Below, one piece after another: positions 53,230-62,189 of a stretch of DNA of 64,000 nt. How positions within the stretch are numbered: the first letter of the stretch is position 1; each line of letters begins with the position of its first letter. This DNA is from Pirellulaceae bacterium (lineage in GTDB: Bacteria > Planctomycetota > Planctomycetia > Pirellulales > Pirellulaceae), in the NCBI GenBank assembly GCA_019636385.1, contig JAHBXT010000007.1:62001-126000 (forward strand). The letters run 5' to 3'. The notes beneath the pieces were generated by a model that was not told the origin of the DNA, searched no databases, and saw only the letters and a program-made list of their open reading frames with translations. The position numbers were made by a program, and so were the translations under genes.

Positions 53230-54753
53230 ATGTTAGATGCCTTTCAACCCGACGCACCCAAGCCTTCTTCCTATCGCAGCCTAATGAGGCGCCAGGATGC
53301 AGGGCTTTCATATCTTGAGCTTGGGGATGCCGTTTCGCCAATTACCGTTATAGCCAACCAAACGATTGCCGATGGTCTGGAAGATCAGTGTTTGGCTCAG
53401 GCAATCAATGCTCGTTTAGCACCCGGCGTTTCGCAGGTTGTCATCAACCCGGATGCTCATCTGGGTTACGGGGCTCCGGTAGGCTGTGTGATGGTCTCGC
53501 CGACACATATTTATCCCGGACCCGTTGGCGTGGACATCAAGTGCTCGATGAGCCTGCTGCAGACCAACATCGAGGCCCAGGCGATCGCGGATCGTCGAGT
53601 TCGCCGCGAACTGATTCGTGCCATCGGCCAACGCATTCCAACTGGAGCCGGACGCGGATCGCGCGATGTTCCCAAGAGCCGAAAGATCGACGAGCGGTTG
53701 GGATTTGAAGCCGCTTCCACGGGCGGCTCAAAGAACGTCCTGCGCAAGCTGGGAATACCCAGCGATTGGGCCGAACGCTGCGAGGATTCCGCGCACTGTG
53801 GCCCCGATGGCTCATACGATTCGATCGCGGTTCGTCTGGAACGGCTGGTACGCGACAAGCTTTCCAAGTTCGCTCAGCAGTCAGCTCAGTTGGGTTCCTA
53901 TGGAGGCGGCAATCATTTTGGTGAGTGTGAAGTTGTCTACTTGAGCGATGATCCAACCTACCGAGCCATCGGTGAAGGCTTCGGCTTGCAGCATGGTAAG
54001 ATAGCCTTTTTGTCCCACTGCGGTTCGCGTGGGCTGGGACACACTTTGGCCACTCATCAGTTTTCTACGCTCAAGAATCGCTTTAAAAAGAAGCGTATTG
54101 GATTCCCGGGAGGCGACGCTGACATGGTGTATGCCGAAGTTGGCTCGCCAGAAGCCTACGACTATTTGTGTGACATGGCGCTGGGAGCGAACTTTGCCAC
54201 GGTCAACCACCTGCTCATCAATCAACTTGTTCTGGAGGCATTCCAGCAAGTGTTGCCAGGGACACAAGGTCAGTTGATCTACTTCATCAGCCACAATATC
54301 GCTCGCCAAGAAACCGTGGATGGCCAATTGCAGTGGGTTCATCGCAAAGGGGCCACGCGAGCCATGCCAGCCGGGCATCCCGAACTGGAAGGCACACCGT
54401 TTGCAACCACGGGGCATCCGATTTTGTTGCCAGGAAATCCTCGCGATGGATCGGCGATCATGGTGGCATTGCCCGGCGCACAGCGGGCCTGCTATTCCGT
54501 CAATCACGGAGCCGGTCGAGCGATGTCTCGCAGAGGCGCCAAGCGCAGTCTAAATCAGCAGCAGGTGGACAGCGAACTGTTGGCCTGTGACATCTTGAGC
54601 AATTGCCGGACCTACCCGCTAGACGAAGCCCCCAGCGCCTACAAGAACTTCCACGAAGTCCTAAGCAGCGTGCGAGCCGCTGGATTGGCTGAATCCGTAG
54701 CCCGATTGGACGCGCGATTCGTAATTAAGGATAGCTCCGATCCTGATGACTGA
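53230..54753 (+). CDS. rtcB: RNA-splicing ligase RtcB family protein
   Basis: The 507-residue protein shows PDAHLGYGAPVGCVM, GVDIKCSM with Asp102/Cys105 (metal ligands), LGSYGGGNHFGECEVV, FLSHCGSRGLGH, and the guanylylated histidine in VNHGAGRAMSRRGAKR at His426. RtcB joins 2',3'-cyclic-phosphate and 5'-OH RNA ends using GTP and Mn. The motif GVDIKCSM differs from the common GVDIGCGM, so this may be a divergent subfamily. Its length exceeds the ~410 residues of E. coli RtcB. The upstream region from 52982 to 53229 has no gene. Confidence 0.88.
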   Translation: MLDAFQPDAPKPSSYRSLMRRQDAGLSYLELGDAVSPITVIANQTIADGLEDQCLAQAINARLAPGVSQVVINPDAHLGYGAPVGCVMVSPTHIYPGPVGVDIKCSMSLLQTNIEAQAIADRRVRRELIRAIGQRIPTGAGRGSRDVPKSRKIDERLGFEAASTGGSKNVLRKLGIPSDWAERCEDSAHCGPDGSYDSIAVRLERLVRDKLSKFAQQSAQLGSYGGGNHFGECEVVYLSDDPTYRAIGEGFGLQHGKIAFLSHCGSRGLGHTLATHQFSTLKNRFKKKRIGFPGGDADMVYAEVGSPEAYDYLCDMALGANFATVNHLLINQLVLEAFQQVLPGTQGQLIYFISHNIARQETVDGQLQWVHRKGATRAMPAGHPELEGTPFATTGHPILLPGNPRDGSAIMVALPGAQRACYSVNHGAGRAMSRRGAKRSLNQQQVDSELLACDILSNCRTYPLDEAPSAYKNFHEVLSSVRAAGLAESVARLDARFVIKDSSDPDD

Positions 54754-55014
54754 ACCGCAGTCTAGTCATGGCAATGTTCGCTAGAAGGTGAGATCGCGCA
54801 ACTGGGAAATGAGCTAGGTTCACAGTATGTGGCTGAAGGCACTGACTCCCCAAACTTGAGAAACTGAGGGCTCATGTGCAGCGAGTATTCCGAGTACCCG
54901 AAGTCGGCACCATGCAGCTTCAGGAAAGTGGCTGCGGATGCCGAATAGAGTGGATGTCGACTCCGCATCTTTCACAACGCTAGCATCGTTGTGTACTCGT
55001 AATGAAAAGTCTCC
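54754..55014. other. 261-base gap with a hairpin at 54973-54993
   Basis: No gene is seen. CACAACG and CGTTGTG (54973-54979 and 54987-54993) pair around a seven-base loop, 22 bases before the start of the next gene. It might affect translation of that gene. Confidence 0.4.
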
Positions 55015-57039
55015 ATGTCGCTCCACTCACCGATGTCCTTGGTGCGAGAACTTATCTACCAGCCGAATTTGGCCGCATGGCTGTGGATGGGAATGCTGGC
55101 ATTCCCTGTCCTGATGCTGGCTGACCAGCCATCGGTCAAGTCCGATGGAGTGGTATCCATTCAATTGAAGCGCAGTACCAGCGCTGTAAAGCCTGTTGAA
55201 TCTTCCGGGGGTACCGTCAATGAAGCAACTGCCGCCGCACGTGCTCCTGAATCAAACACAACCAATGACATTTCAACCGACAGACTGCTTCTGGATGCTG
55301 CAACCCCCGGGCTTCAGCTAATCGCGCCCAGTGGCGATCACATAGGCAGCACCCCATCAGGAGCAATGGTTGCTGACCAAGGTCCGGTGCCGGCCGCGAA
55401 TTCCAATATCTACCGCAAAACGCTTAGCGATACTCTTGATAGTACAGTTCGACTCAAGAGATTTCCGCCGCCGTCAGCGGCCGTGGGATCGCCACCCGCC
55501 GCAGCCGGACCGCTTTACGCGTCGCAATTCGATTCTGCACGAACGATGCCAGAGACCCTCACTCCACAGGGCAAGCCGACACTTCAGGCCAGCGAAACTG
55601 CTGACTCCGCCTCACAAGTTCACATACTGAACGAATATTTTCTGATGGATGCGGCTGCCACTCCAAGCAAATTCACCTCCGACCAATGGGCGGGGTTCGA
55701 AACGGAATCCGATGTCAATTCAGATACTGTAGTCGATGATGCAAATGATCCTGAATCGAGCGATTGGCAGTTAGACACGGGGACTGATTCAATTGCAGAC
55801 CAGCCTTCAGAGTTTGCAGCCGACCGGTCCAGGGGCGAGTCGAACGAAATCCAAGCTTCGGACGGTCGAGAATCCACGCAGGAGTGTCCAGGTGGTGAAG
55901 TGGACTGCAGTGGTGCTGTGGCGCATCTGCCGACGCAGCCGGACGACGTTCCGCTGGAACAAGAGGAACATCCGTTTGACGCTCCGGCCGCCAAAGCCAC
56001 CAAGACCGAACGTCGCCTGGAAACTGCCGGTCGCTCAAACGCTGTCGGATTTAGCGATGCTGAATTGGAAATGATGCGTCGCATTGATCAATGCTTGGAC
56101 TACTTCCGCACGCATCCGGAAAACATCGTTCGCCGCGGCCCTTGGGCGTTGATGCACACGATCCTCCCCTTTGGGGTTGAATCGGAAGTTTTAGCCGGCA
56201 AACAGCGCGCCAACACGATTGGGTGGCTCTGCCACAATGGAGTCTGTGCTCGACAGCGGATGTTTCAGCCTACCAGGAGTGGCTTCCGGCCCAACATCGG
56301 GCCCGGAGTGCAGGGGCACGAGGGACAATTTTTAGCCATCTTGGCGCAGTCGCATGTGCAACCCGACTATCCACTGCAAATTGGCAATCGGCGCTACACT
56401 GTCATGGACTTGGTGCAATACGAAAAGGCAACTTGCCGTGAGAAATCCGAGTTGACTTTCAAGCTGATTGCCTTCGCCCATTACCTTGATCCCAATGACG
56501 TGTGGCGCGACAACCGCGGGCAAAGGTGGAATATTGAGAAGTTGGTGGCTGAGGAGCTAGCACAACCGGTCAACGGAGCGGCTTGCGGCGGTACCCACCG
56601 GCTAATGGGACTGAGCTGTGCCGTGAATCGCCGACAAGAGGCGGGACTGTCCATCACAGGGCATTTTGCTCGAGCCGAGAAGTTCTTGGACGATTTCATC
56701 GCCTATACACTTACCCTGCAAAATCCAGACGGCGGCTTCAGCACAGAATGGTTCGAGCGCCGCGCCGACGAACCTAACGTCGATCGCAAAATCCAAACTA
56801 CCGGCCACATTCTGGAATGGCTTGTCTACACCATGCCGGACGAGCATCTGAGATCACCGGAGATTCAGCGAGCTGTCAACTTTTTGTTGGATTCCATCGG
56901 CGAAAACCCGCAGCGGGATTGGCCCATTGGCCCGCGTGGCCATTCGCTGCGAGCTCTAGCTTTATATCGCAAGCGAGTTTTCAAGGATCACCAGCCGCCG
57001 CGACTGACCGTCGATCGCCCAGCTCCCAGCAAGCGCTGA
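55015..57039 (+). CDS. large secreted protein of unknown function with an all-alpha C-terminal domain
   Basis: The 674-residue protein has a membrane or signal segment (LAAWLWMGMLAFPVLMLA, residues 19-36), then about 300 residues of low-complexity Ser/Pro/Asp-rich sequence (40-340), then a conserved-looking domain to the end. That domain has paired helices, Cys/His residues (WLCHNGVCARQR, ACGGTHRLMG) and QNPDGGFSTEWF (569-580). The last recalls the Q-x-x-D-G-G-F motif of alpha/alpha-barrel terpene cyclases and prenyltransferases. I cannot assign a function. Confidence 0.5.
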   Translation: MSLHSPMSLVRELIYQPNLAAWLWMGMLAFPVLMLADQPSVKSDGVVSIQLKRSTSAVKPVESSGGTVNEATAAARAPESNTTNDISTDRLLLDAATPGLQLIAPSGDHIGSTPSGAMVADQGPVPAANSNIYRKTLSDTLDSTVRLKRFPPPSAAVGSPPAAAGPLYASQFDSARTMPETLTPQGKPTLQASETADSASQVHILNEYFLMDAAATPSKFTSDQWAGFETESDVNSDTVVDDANDPESSDWQLDTGTDSIADQPSEFAADRSRGESNEIQASDGRESTQECPGGEVDCSGAVAHLPTQPDDVPLEQEEHPFDAPAAKATKTERRLETAGRSNAVGFSDAELEMMRRIDQCLDYFRTHPENIVRRGPWALMHTILPFGVESEVLAGKQRANTIGWLCHNGVCARQRMFQPTRSGFRPNIGPGVQGHEGQFLAILAQSHVQPDYPLQIGNRRYTVMDLVQYEKATCREKSELTFKLIAFAHYLDPNDVWRDNRGQRWNIEKLVAEELAQPVNGAACGGTHRLMGLSCAVNRRQEAGLSITGHFARAEKFLDDFIAYTLTLQNPDGGFSTEWFERRADEPNVDRKIQTTGHILEWLVYTMPDEHLRSPEIQRAVNFLLDSIGENPQRDWPIGPRGHSLRALALYRKRVFKDHQPPRLTVDRPAPSKR

Positions 57040-57248
57040 CGCGAGAGTGGCCAACCAGAGCTTTCCAGTAGCCATCGCCGCCAGGCGCTGGAAAACACCA
57101 TTCACACTCCGCGAGAGCGACGCTTGCTACTCATTTGCCGCTCGCCTCAGGGCTGATTCTGCCAACCGTGATTGCTGCCAGCCAGCGTGTCGACTACATT
57201 TAGCGACTTCTACAAACGTGCACCGCAATCCATGACTTCCGTACAACG

Positions 57249-58196
57249 ATGGCCACACATCGCTTCACCAAGCAACTGACCACCATTGTCGAAACGGCTG
57301 GCGCGTTGATGTTTCAGACCGGTGCGGATGCTATGTTGCTTCTGCTGGACGGCCCCATGGACTGGGAGAAGCTGAGGCAAACCCTGCCACACGGCATCGA
57401 AAACGTTATTGTTGCTGCCGACTCGGCGAATGATCTTAAAGGCGCAGAGTTAGCCGGACTACTACCGTTAACATTGCACAAGGAGAAATCGCCGCTGCTG
57501 GAACGGCTGCAACACGCTTTGTTAGAAGCGGTGGCCGACGGCTATCTGCCAACCGACGGAAACGTAGTCGCGGTTTACAGCGCTTTCGAACAACAGAAGC
57601 TGGATTCGATTAGCTCAATTCGGCTCGATGATCGCCTGCGGCGACTGACAACTCGCGACCTGCAGCGCTTGGAGCACAGTGTACCACTGAAAAGCCTAAA
57701 GACTGCCATTGATCTGGCGGCTCAAATCGGCCGTGAAGGACGCGAGGGCAAGAAGGTCGGTGCCTTGTTTGTCATCGGCGAACTGCGACAGGTATTGAAG
57801 CATTGCAAGGATGCTGGCTTCGATCCATTGCGCGGCTACAAGCGCGAAATGCGCAGTCTGTTTGACGCTCGCGTCCGCGAGGATCTGAAAGAAATTGCGC
57901 AGATGGACGGTGCTTTTGTCGTCTCACCAGAAGGAATCGTGGAGCGTAGTCGCCAGATCATTGAAGTGACTCATGCCAACTTGACGCTCTCCAAAGGCTT
58001 GGGAACACGCCACTGGGCAGCAGCCGCCATTTCGCAAATAACTACAGCAATTGCCATCGTTGTTAGTCAGTCAACCGGCACAGTGCGTATCTTCCAAAAT
58101 GGTGAGACGGTGCTGCGGATCGAGCCCATGGATAATAATGTTTTATGGCAAGAGTTTAACTACGAACCCCCACCCACCGATACCCAAGAGAGCTGA
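57249..58196 (+). CDS. DacZ-like diadenylate cyclase (DisA_N domain)
   Basis: The 315-residue protein has an N-terminal pyruvate-kinase-C-like region (about 1-125, FTKQLTTIVETAGALMFQTG) and a DisA_N/DAC domain with KVGALFVIGE near residue 173, MDGAFVVSPEG (DGA at 220-222) and GTRHWAAAAIS (252-262). The order matches archaeal DacZ enzymes that make cyclic di-AMP. The canonical RHR is RHW here (Trp256), which could alter ATP binding. Start ATG 57249. No membrane segment. Confidence 0.72.
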   Translation: MATHRFTKQLTTIVETAGALMFQTGADAMLLLLDGPMDWEKLRQTLPHGIENVIVAADSANDLKGAELAGLLPLTLHKEKSPLLERLQHALLEAVADGYLPTDGNVVAVYSAFEQQKLDSISSIRLDDRLRRLTTRDLQRLEHSVPLKSLKTAIDLAAQIGREGREGKKVGALFVIGELRQVLKHCKDAGFDPLRGYKREMRSLFDARVREDLKEIAQMDGAFVVSPEGIVERSRQIIEVTHANLTLSKGLGTRHWAAAAISQITTAIAIVVSQSTGTVRIFQNGETVLRIEPMDNNVLWQEFNYEPPPTDTQES

Positions 58197-58387
58197 CGCC
58201 TTGGCGACTGTTCACTGTTGTCAGGCGGTCACACTGACCGACGGCCATAGTGCGGTACTGCTTTCAAATTTATTGGACACTGCACTGGATTTTAGATCAC
58301 CGCTGTTTGCCGGGCAACGGCCCGCTGCTAGCGCAGGCGAGCCCGACCTGACCGGTTACAAGTTTTCGCATGTCAAGGAACTCATCC

Positions 58388-58846
58388 ATGGATCGCTCGT
58401 TGATCGAAAACTATGTGGCAGGTGGCTCGCAACTACGTCAGGCATATCAAGGGCTGACTCGGCAGCAACTGCTGGCCGTTCCTATTCCTGGAACGTGGAC
58501 ATTGCATCAGATCGCGCTGCACATGATGGATAGTGACCTGATTGCCAGCGATCGTATGAAACGCATCGCCAGCATGGACAAGCCCCTGCTGATCGGCTAT
58601 GACGAAACCGCCTTCAGCAAGTTACCCGGCTCGGAAGACATCGAAGCGGCTGAGGCCATCGACCTCTTCGATCGCAATCGGCAATTAACCGCTCGCATCC
58701 TTCGTAAGCTGCCTGACGAAGCCTTTGAACGTTTTGGCATTCACAACGAGTCAGGTAAGGTAACACTGCAGTACATGGTGAAGAGCTACATCGACCATCT
58801 GGATGGCCACTTACGATGGGTCATCAAGAAGCGGGCGATGGTGTAG
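58388..58846 (+). CDS. DinB-fold (DinB_2-like) protein
   Basis: About 152 residues from ATG 58388, preceded by AAGGAA; ATG 58370 is an alternative. The four-helix pattern contains TLHQIALHMMDSDLIASDRM and YIDHLDGHLRWV, with histidines in the metal-binding positions of DinB/YfiT-like proteins. These are metal-dependent enzymes, some thiol transferases or detoxification enzymes. The gene is unlinked to the EPS locus. Substrate unknown. Confidence 0.75.
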   Translation: MDRSLIENYVAGGSQLRQAYQGLTRQQLLAVPIPGTWTLHQIALHMMDSDLIASDRMKRIASMDKPLLIGYDETAFSKLPGSEDIEAAEAIDLFDRNRQLTARILRKLPDEAFERFGIHNESGKVTLQYMVKSYIDHLDGHLRWVIKKRAMV

Positions 58847-58926
58847 AGGCGTATCGACCAAGCTAGCGGCCACTATGAGTACACCTGTGGCCATACCTAC
58901 CATGCGGTGGAAACATTACTCGTCCA

Positions 58927-58948
58927 CGCTCTGGCGACGGTAGCTACC
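58927..58948 (+). repeat. dispersed intergenic repeat
   Basis: CGCTCTGGCGACGGTAGCTACC contains the full core of the family, preceded by CGTCCA as at 27256. It lies between the convergent DinB-like and nnrE genes, 15 bases beyond the nnrE stop. Confidence 0.6.
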
Positions 58949-58962
58949 AAGACGCCGAGTGC

Positions 58963-59697
58963 TTAGGACGGAGCAGGGCTATCAAGCTGCACGACCTCTA
59001 AAATCAATTGTTCGGGGATGCCGATCGGCAACACATGCAGCTCGCCATAAATCGCGGCTGAATTTGCACTCACCATGCTGGGCTTGAGTGCTACGAATGT
59101 CAACGTCGCATCGGCTTGAAATACTGGCTCGAATAGTTGACCACTATCTGCGTCAACTCCAGTTGGAATGTCGATGGCCAATCGAAACGCCGGCGCCTGA
59201 TTCGCGGCCTCGATCCAATCGCACAGCGGGCGTCGAGCTGGCCCTCGAGCACCGGTACCGAGCATCGCATCTACAATCAAACCAGCAGATGACAGTTCGT
59301 CAGTCGGCAATGCCCCATGTTCTGGATCGATAACCTGCAGTCCGGAACCACCGGCTGCTTGCAGTATCTTAGCGTTTTGGTACGCATCGGGCGAAAACTT
59401 ACTGGCCGGCCCCAAGATAAAGCACTGGCAACTCCAGCCGCGACTTCTCAGCTGCCGAGTAATTACCAGTCCATCGCCGCCATTGTTTCCCGGACCACAC
59501 AGCACCACGATTCTGTTGTCCGCTTTAAAACGCTGGCGAATCCAGTAAGCGCACTCGATGGCGGCGTTTTCCATCAACACCAACGAATGCATTCCATAGC
59601 GCTGGACCGCCTGTTGGTCAACCCAACGAACTTGCTGTGTAGACAACTGGCGGCTGCTGAGCTGCTGCCAGGCGGAGGGCGTCGATGGTTGCTGCAT
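58963..59697 (-). CDS. nnrE: NAD(P)H-hydrate epimerase
   Basis: The 244-residue YjeF_N-type protein has VDQQAVQRYGMHSLVLMENA, VVLCGPGNNGGDGLVITRQL near residue 65, LIVDAMLGTGARGPARRP near 140 and LAIDIPTGVDADSGQ near 170. It epimerises damaged S/R-NAD(P)HX so the dehydratase can repair it. No fused YjeF_C dehydratase domain is present. Start ATG 59697. Confidence 0.9.
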   Translation of the reverse strand: MQQPSTPSAWQQLSSRQLSTQQVRWVDQQAVQRYGMHSLVLMENAAIECAYWIRQRFKADNRIVVLCGPGNNGGDGLVITRQLRSRGWSCQCFILGPASKFSPDAYQNAKILQAAGGSGLQVIDPEHGALPTDELSSAGLIVDAMLGTGARGPARRPLCDWIEAANQAPAFRLAIDIPTGVDADSGQLFEPVFQADATLTFVALKPSMVSANSAAIYGELHVLPIGIPEQLILEVVQLDSPAPS

Positions 59698-60002
59698 GAA
59701 TACTTTCCGATCGGGTGCGAACTTTTCAGCTCAAGGCGCGCGGCTAGCGTACACATACCATCACCGGGCTCTGGCGAGGGTAGCTACCAAGACTCCGCTG
59801 GCTCAAGCGCAACACTGTGAATCATCAGTGGCCAGCGGCTCAGGCTCGGGTTAGAATACCTTCGCTGGCTGCCATGTCCACAGGCACTCATCCAGAATAA
59901 CGCCCACTGGCTGATGTCTGAGGTCGCAAGCGGACAACAGCAGTTATTTGGATGCAGCACCTTCGGTCCAGCACGAATACAACTGTAGGAATTTTTGACA
60001 CC
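59698..60002. other. 305-base gap between divergent nnrE and the FmdB gene
   Basis: It contains a copy of the dispersed repeat (GCTCTGGCGAGGGTAGCTACC, 59768-59788) oriented as at 58927. No gene is supported; an antisense open frame spans part of it but overlaps the FmdB gene. Confidence 0.5.
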
Positions 60003-60236
60003 ATGCCCTTGTACGAATACCACTGCCCGAATTGTCAGACTCAGTGCGAACTGTTGATGCGCGACAACCGTCAACAAGCCACATGCCCCAATTGCGGTCA
60101 CCAGAAATTGGAGCGATTGCTGAGCGTTGCCGCAGCACCGGCCAAGAGCGGCCACAACCTGCCGGTTTGCCCGCCTCCAGCCTCGGGCTGCGGTCGCCCA
60201 CAGTGCGGTTCTGGCCAATGCATGTTTGGCGAGTAG
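60003..60236 (+). CDS. FmdB family zinc-ribbon protein
   Basis: The 77-residue protein starts MPLYEYHCPNCQTQCELLM at ATG 60003 (an earlier in-frame ATG at 59952 adds non-conserved residues). It has two CxxC knuckles, CPNC and CPNCGHQKLERLLS, of the FmdB/CxxC_CxxC_SSSS family, then a Cys-rich tail. Its role is probably regulatory or structural zinc binding; the function is not established. Confidence 0.85.
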   Translation: MPLYEYHCPNCQTQCELLMRDNRQQATCPNCGHQKLERLLSVAAAPAKSGHNLPVCPPPASGCGRPQCGSGQCMFGE

Positions 60237-60276
60237 TATGTTTGACCAGTAACCCCTTAGCATTAAGGATTTTTTC

Positions 60277-62172
60277 ATGCGGTTATATATATTCTGCGCG
60301 GTCGTACTGTTCGGGCTGCCAGGCAATGGCTGCCATGCCGAGGCGACTGCCAATCAGCTCTCGCGAGCCGAAGCGATCAGCGGCTGGGAACTGCTGTTCG
60401 ATGGACAGACGGCAGACCAATTTCGCAACTATGGTCAGCAACAGGTCAGCAGTGGCTGGCAGGTTGACGACGGAGCGATAACCCGCGTCGCCAAAGGTGC
60501 TGGCGACATCATAACCAAGCAGGAGTTTCGATATTTCGAGCTGTCGATCGAATACAACATCGCTCATGGAGGCAATAGCGGCATCATGTTCCACGTCGAA
60601 GAGGGAGCTGGTCCTCCGTGGTTCACCGGCCCCGAAGTCCAAGTGCTATGTAATGCCGCCGGTCACGATCCCCAGCGCGCCGGTTGGTTGTACCAACTGT
60701 ATTCACCTCGCAAAGAAAACGGACTGCATTTGGATGCAACTCGACCTGCCGGACAATGGAACCAAATCTACTTGCGCATTTCGCCAACCGGCTGCGAAGT
60801 GTGCATGAACGGGGTGCGCTATTACACGTTCAATTTGGGAGACCAGAACTGGGACAAACGCGTCGCAGAGAGCAAATTTGCCAAGATGAAGAAATTCGGC
60901 AAGACTGGCAAAGGACATATCTGCCTTCAGGATCACGGGGATCGAGTCGCTTATCGCAATATCAAGATTCGTCGTCTGACCGAAGACGGCTCACTGCCCA
61001 AGCCACCCGTTGACGGCAAGCTGGACATCCAGCCGGTCGTCGCCTTCCCCGAACTGCAGTGGGAGGGATATCAGCCAGTTGACGAAGATGGTAATGTCAC
61101 TAAGCAACTGCGGCTTATTGAACTAACGTATGCTCGAGGGATTCCTAAGCGGTTGTTTGCAGCGGCCCAAAATGGCATCGTCTACACGTTCGAGAACCAG
61201 CCGAATGTTGCTAAAGCAAGTATCGTTCTGGATTTGAGCGACAAGGTCAGCCGCTGGTCATCCAGCCCCATGGCCAACGAGCAAGGACTGTTGGGAATTG
61301 CCATGCACCCTGATTTTAAGAGCAATGGGCGATTTTTCGTATCCTACAATTTGGGCCAAGACGACAAGACCGTCATTTCCAGTTTTCAAATCTCCGCCAG
61401 CGACCCGCTGAAGGCCGATCCGGATTCGGAAGTAGTACTCTTGGAGCTGCCGCAGCCCTATAAGAACCACAACGGTGGAGCCATTGAATTCGGGCCGGAT
61501 GGCTATCTATACATTGGTCTGGGCGATGGTGGGCTGCGCAATGATCCACATTCACATGGCCAAGACCTCAGTACACTCCTGGGCACGATTCTAAGAATCG
61601 ACGTGGATCATCCCCGCAATGGCCAGAACTACAGTATTCCAGTCGACAATCCGTTCGTTGGCAACTCGTCAGCAAAACCTGAAATCTATGCTTATGGGCT
61701 GCGGAATCCATGGCGGATCGCCTTTGATCGCCAGACTGGCCGACTGTGGTGTGGTGATGTAGGCCAAGAGCTATGGGAAGAGATCAACGTGATCGAAAAA
61801 GGTGGAAATTATGGTTGGAGCTATCGCGAGGGCACAAAGCCGTTCGGCAACGCAGTCCAACCTGCAGACTTTGCGCCTATCGAACCAGTGTGGGAATACG
61901 ATCACGGTGTTGGCAAGTCGATCACCGGTGGACGTGTATTTTCTTCTGATCGCTTGCCGCAACTGACTGGCAAGTATCTCTATGCTGACTACGTCAGTGG
62001 CGGTATCTGGGCTCTGACCTACGATCAACTGGCAGGCCAAGCCACGCGCAACGAACAAATCGCTTCCGGCGGTATACCGGTCCTAGCATTTGGCGAAGAC
62101 GAGTCTGGCGAAGTTTACTATTGCACCGACAACGGCCAAGCGCGGTGTATTTTCAAGTTTGAAGCCAAGTAG
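60277..62172 (+). CDS. secreted fusion: DUF1080 (3-keto-disaccharide hydrolase-like) plus PQQ-dependent sugar dehydrogenase-like domain
   Basis: A 631-residue protein with a signal peptide (LYIFCAVVLFGLPGNGCHAE). Residues ~25-240 form a DUF1080 domain (GWELLFDGQTADQFRNY, GGNSGIMFHVEEGAG, GPEVQVL). Residues ~250-630 are a beta-propeller like soluble aldose dehydrogenases: NEQGLLGIAMHPDFKSNGRF, YIGLGDGGLRNDPHSHGQDL, VWEYDHGVGKSITGG. It probably oxidises or cleaves sugars in the periplasm. The start ATG has AAGGA upstream. Such fusions are common in planctomycetes. Confidence 0.8.
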   Translation: MRLYIFCAVVLFGLPGNGCHAEATANQLSRAEAISGWELLFDGQTADQFRNYGQQQVSSGWQVDDGAITRVAKGAGDIITKQEFRYFELSIEYNIAHGGNSGIMFHVEEGAGPPWFTGPEVQVLCNAAGHDPQRAGWLYQLYSPRKENGLHLDATRPAGQWNQIYLRISPTGCEVCMNGVRYYTFNLGDQNWDKRVAESKFAKMKKFGKTGKGHICLQDHGDRVAYRNIKIRRLTEDGSLPKPPVDGKLDIQPVVAFPELQWEGYQPVDEDGNVTKQLRLIELTYARGIPKRLFAAAQNGIVYTFENQPNVAKASIVLDLSDKVSRWSSSPMANEQGLLGIAMHPDFKSNGRFFVSYNLGQDDKTVISSFQISASDPLKADPDSEVVLLELPQPYKNHNGGAIEFGPDGYLYIGLGDGGLRNDPHSHGQDLSTLLGTILRIDVDHPRNGQNYSIPVDNPFVGNSSAKPEIYAYGLRNPWRIAFDRQTGRLWCGDVGQELWEEINVIEKGGNYGWSYREGTKPFGNAVQPADFAPIEPVWEYDHGVGKSITGGRVFSSDRLPQLTGKYLYADYVSGGIWALTYDQLAGQATRNEQIASGGIPVLAFGEDESGEVYYCTDNGQARCIFKFEAK

Positions 62173-62189
62173 CGTGCTGAGTTCGCCTC

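Noticed and set aside
59784..60353. 189-codon minus-strand open frame
   Set aside because: It runs antisense through the FmdB zinc-ribbon gene and the start of the DUF1080 fusion, and its low-complexity product has no family resemblance.
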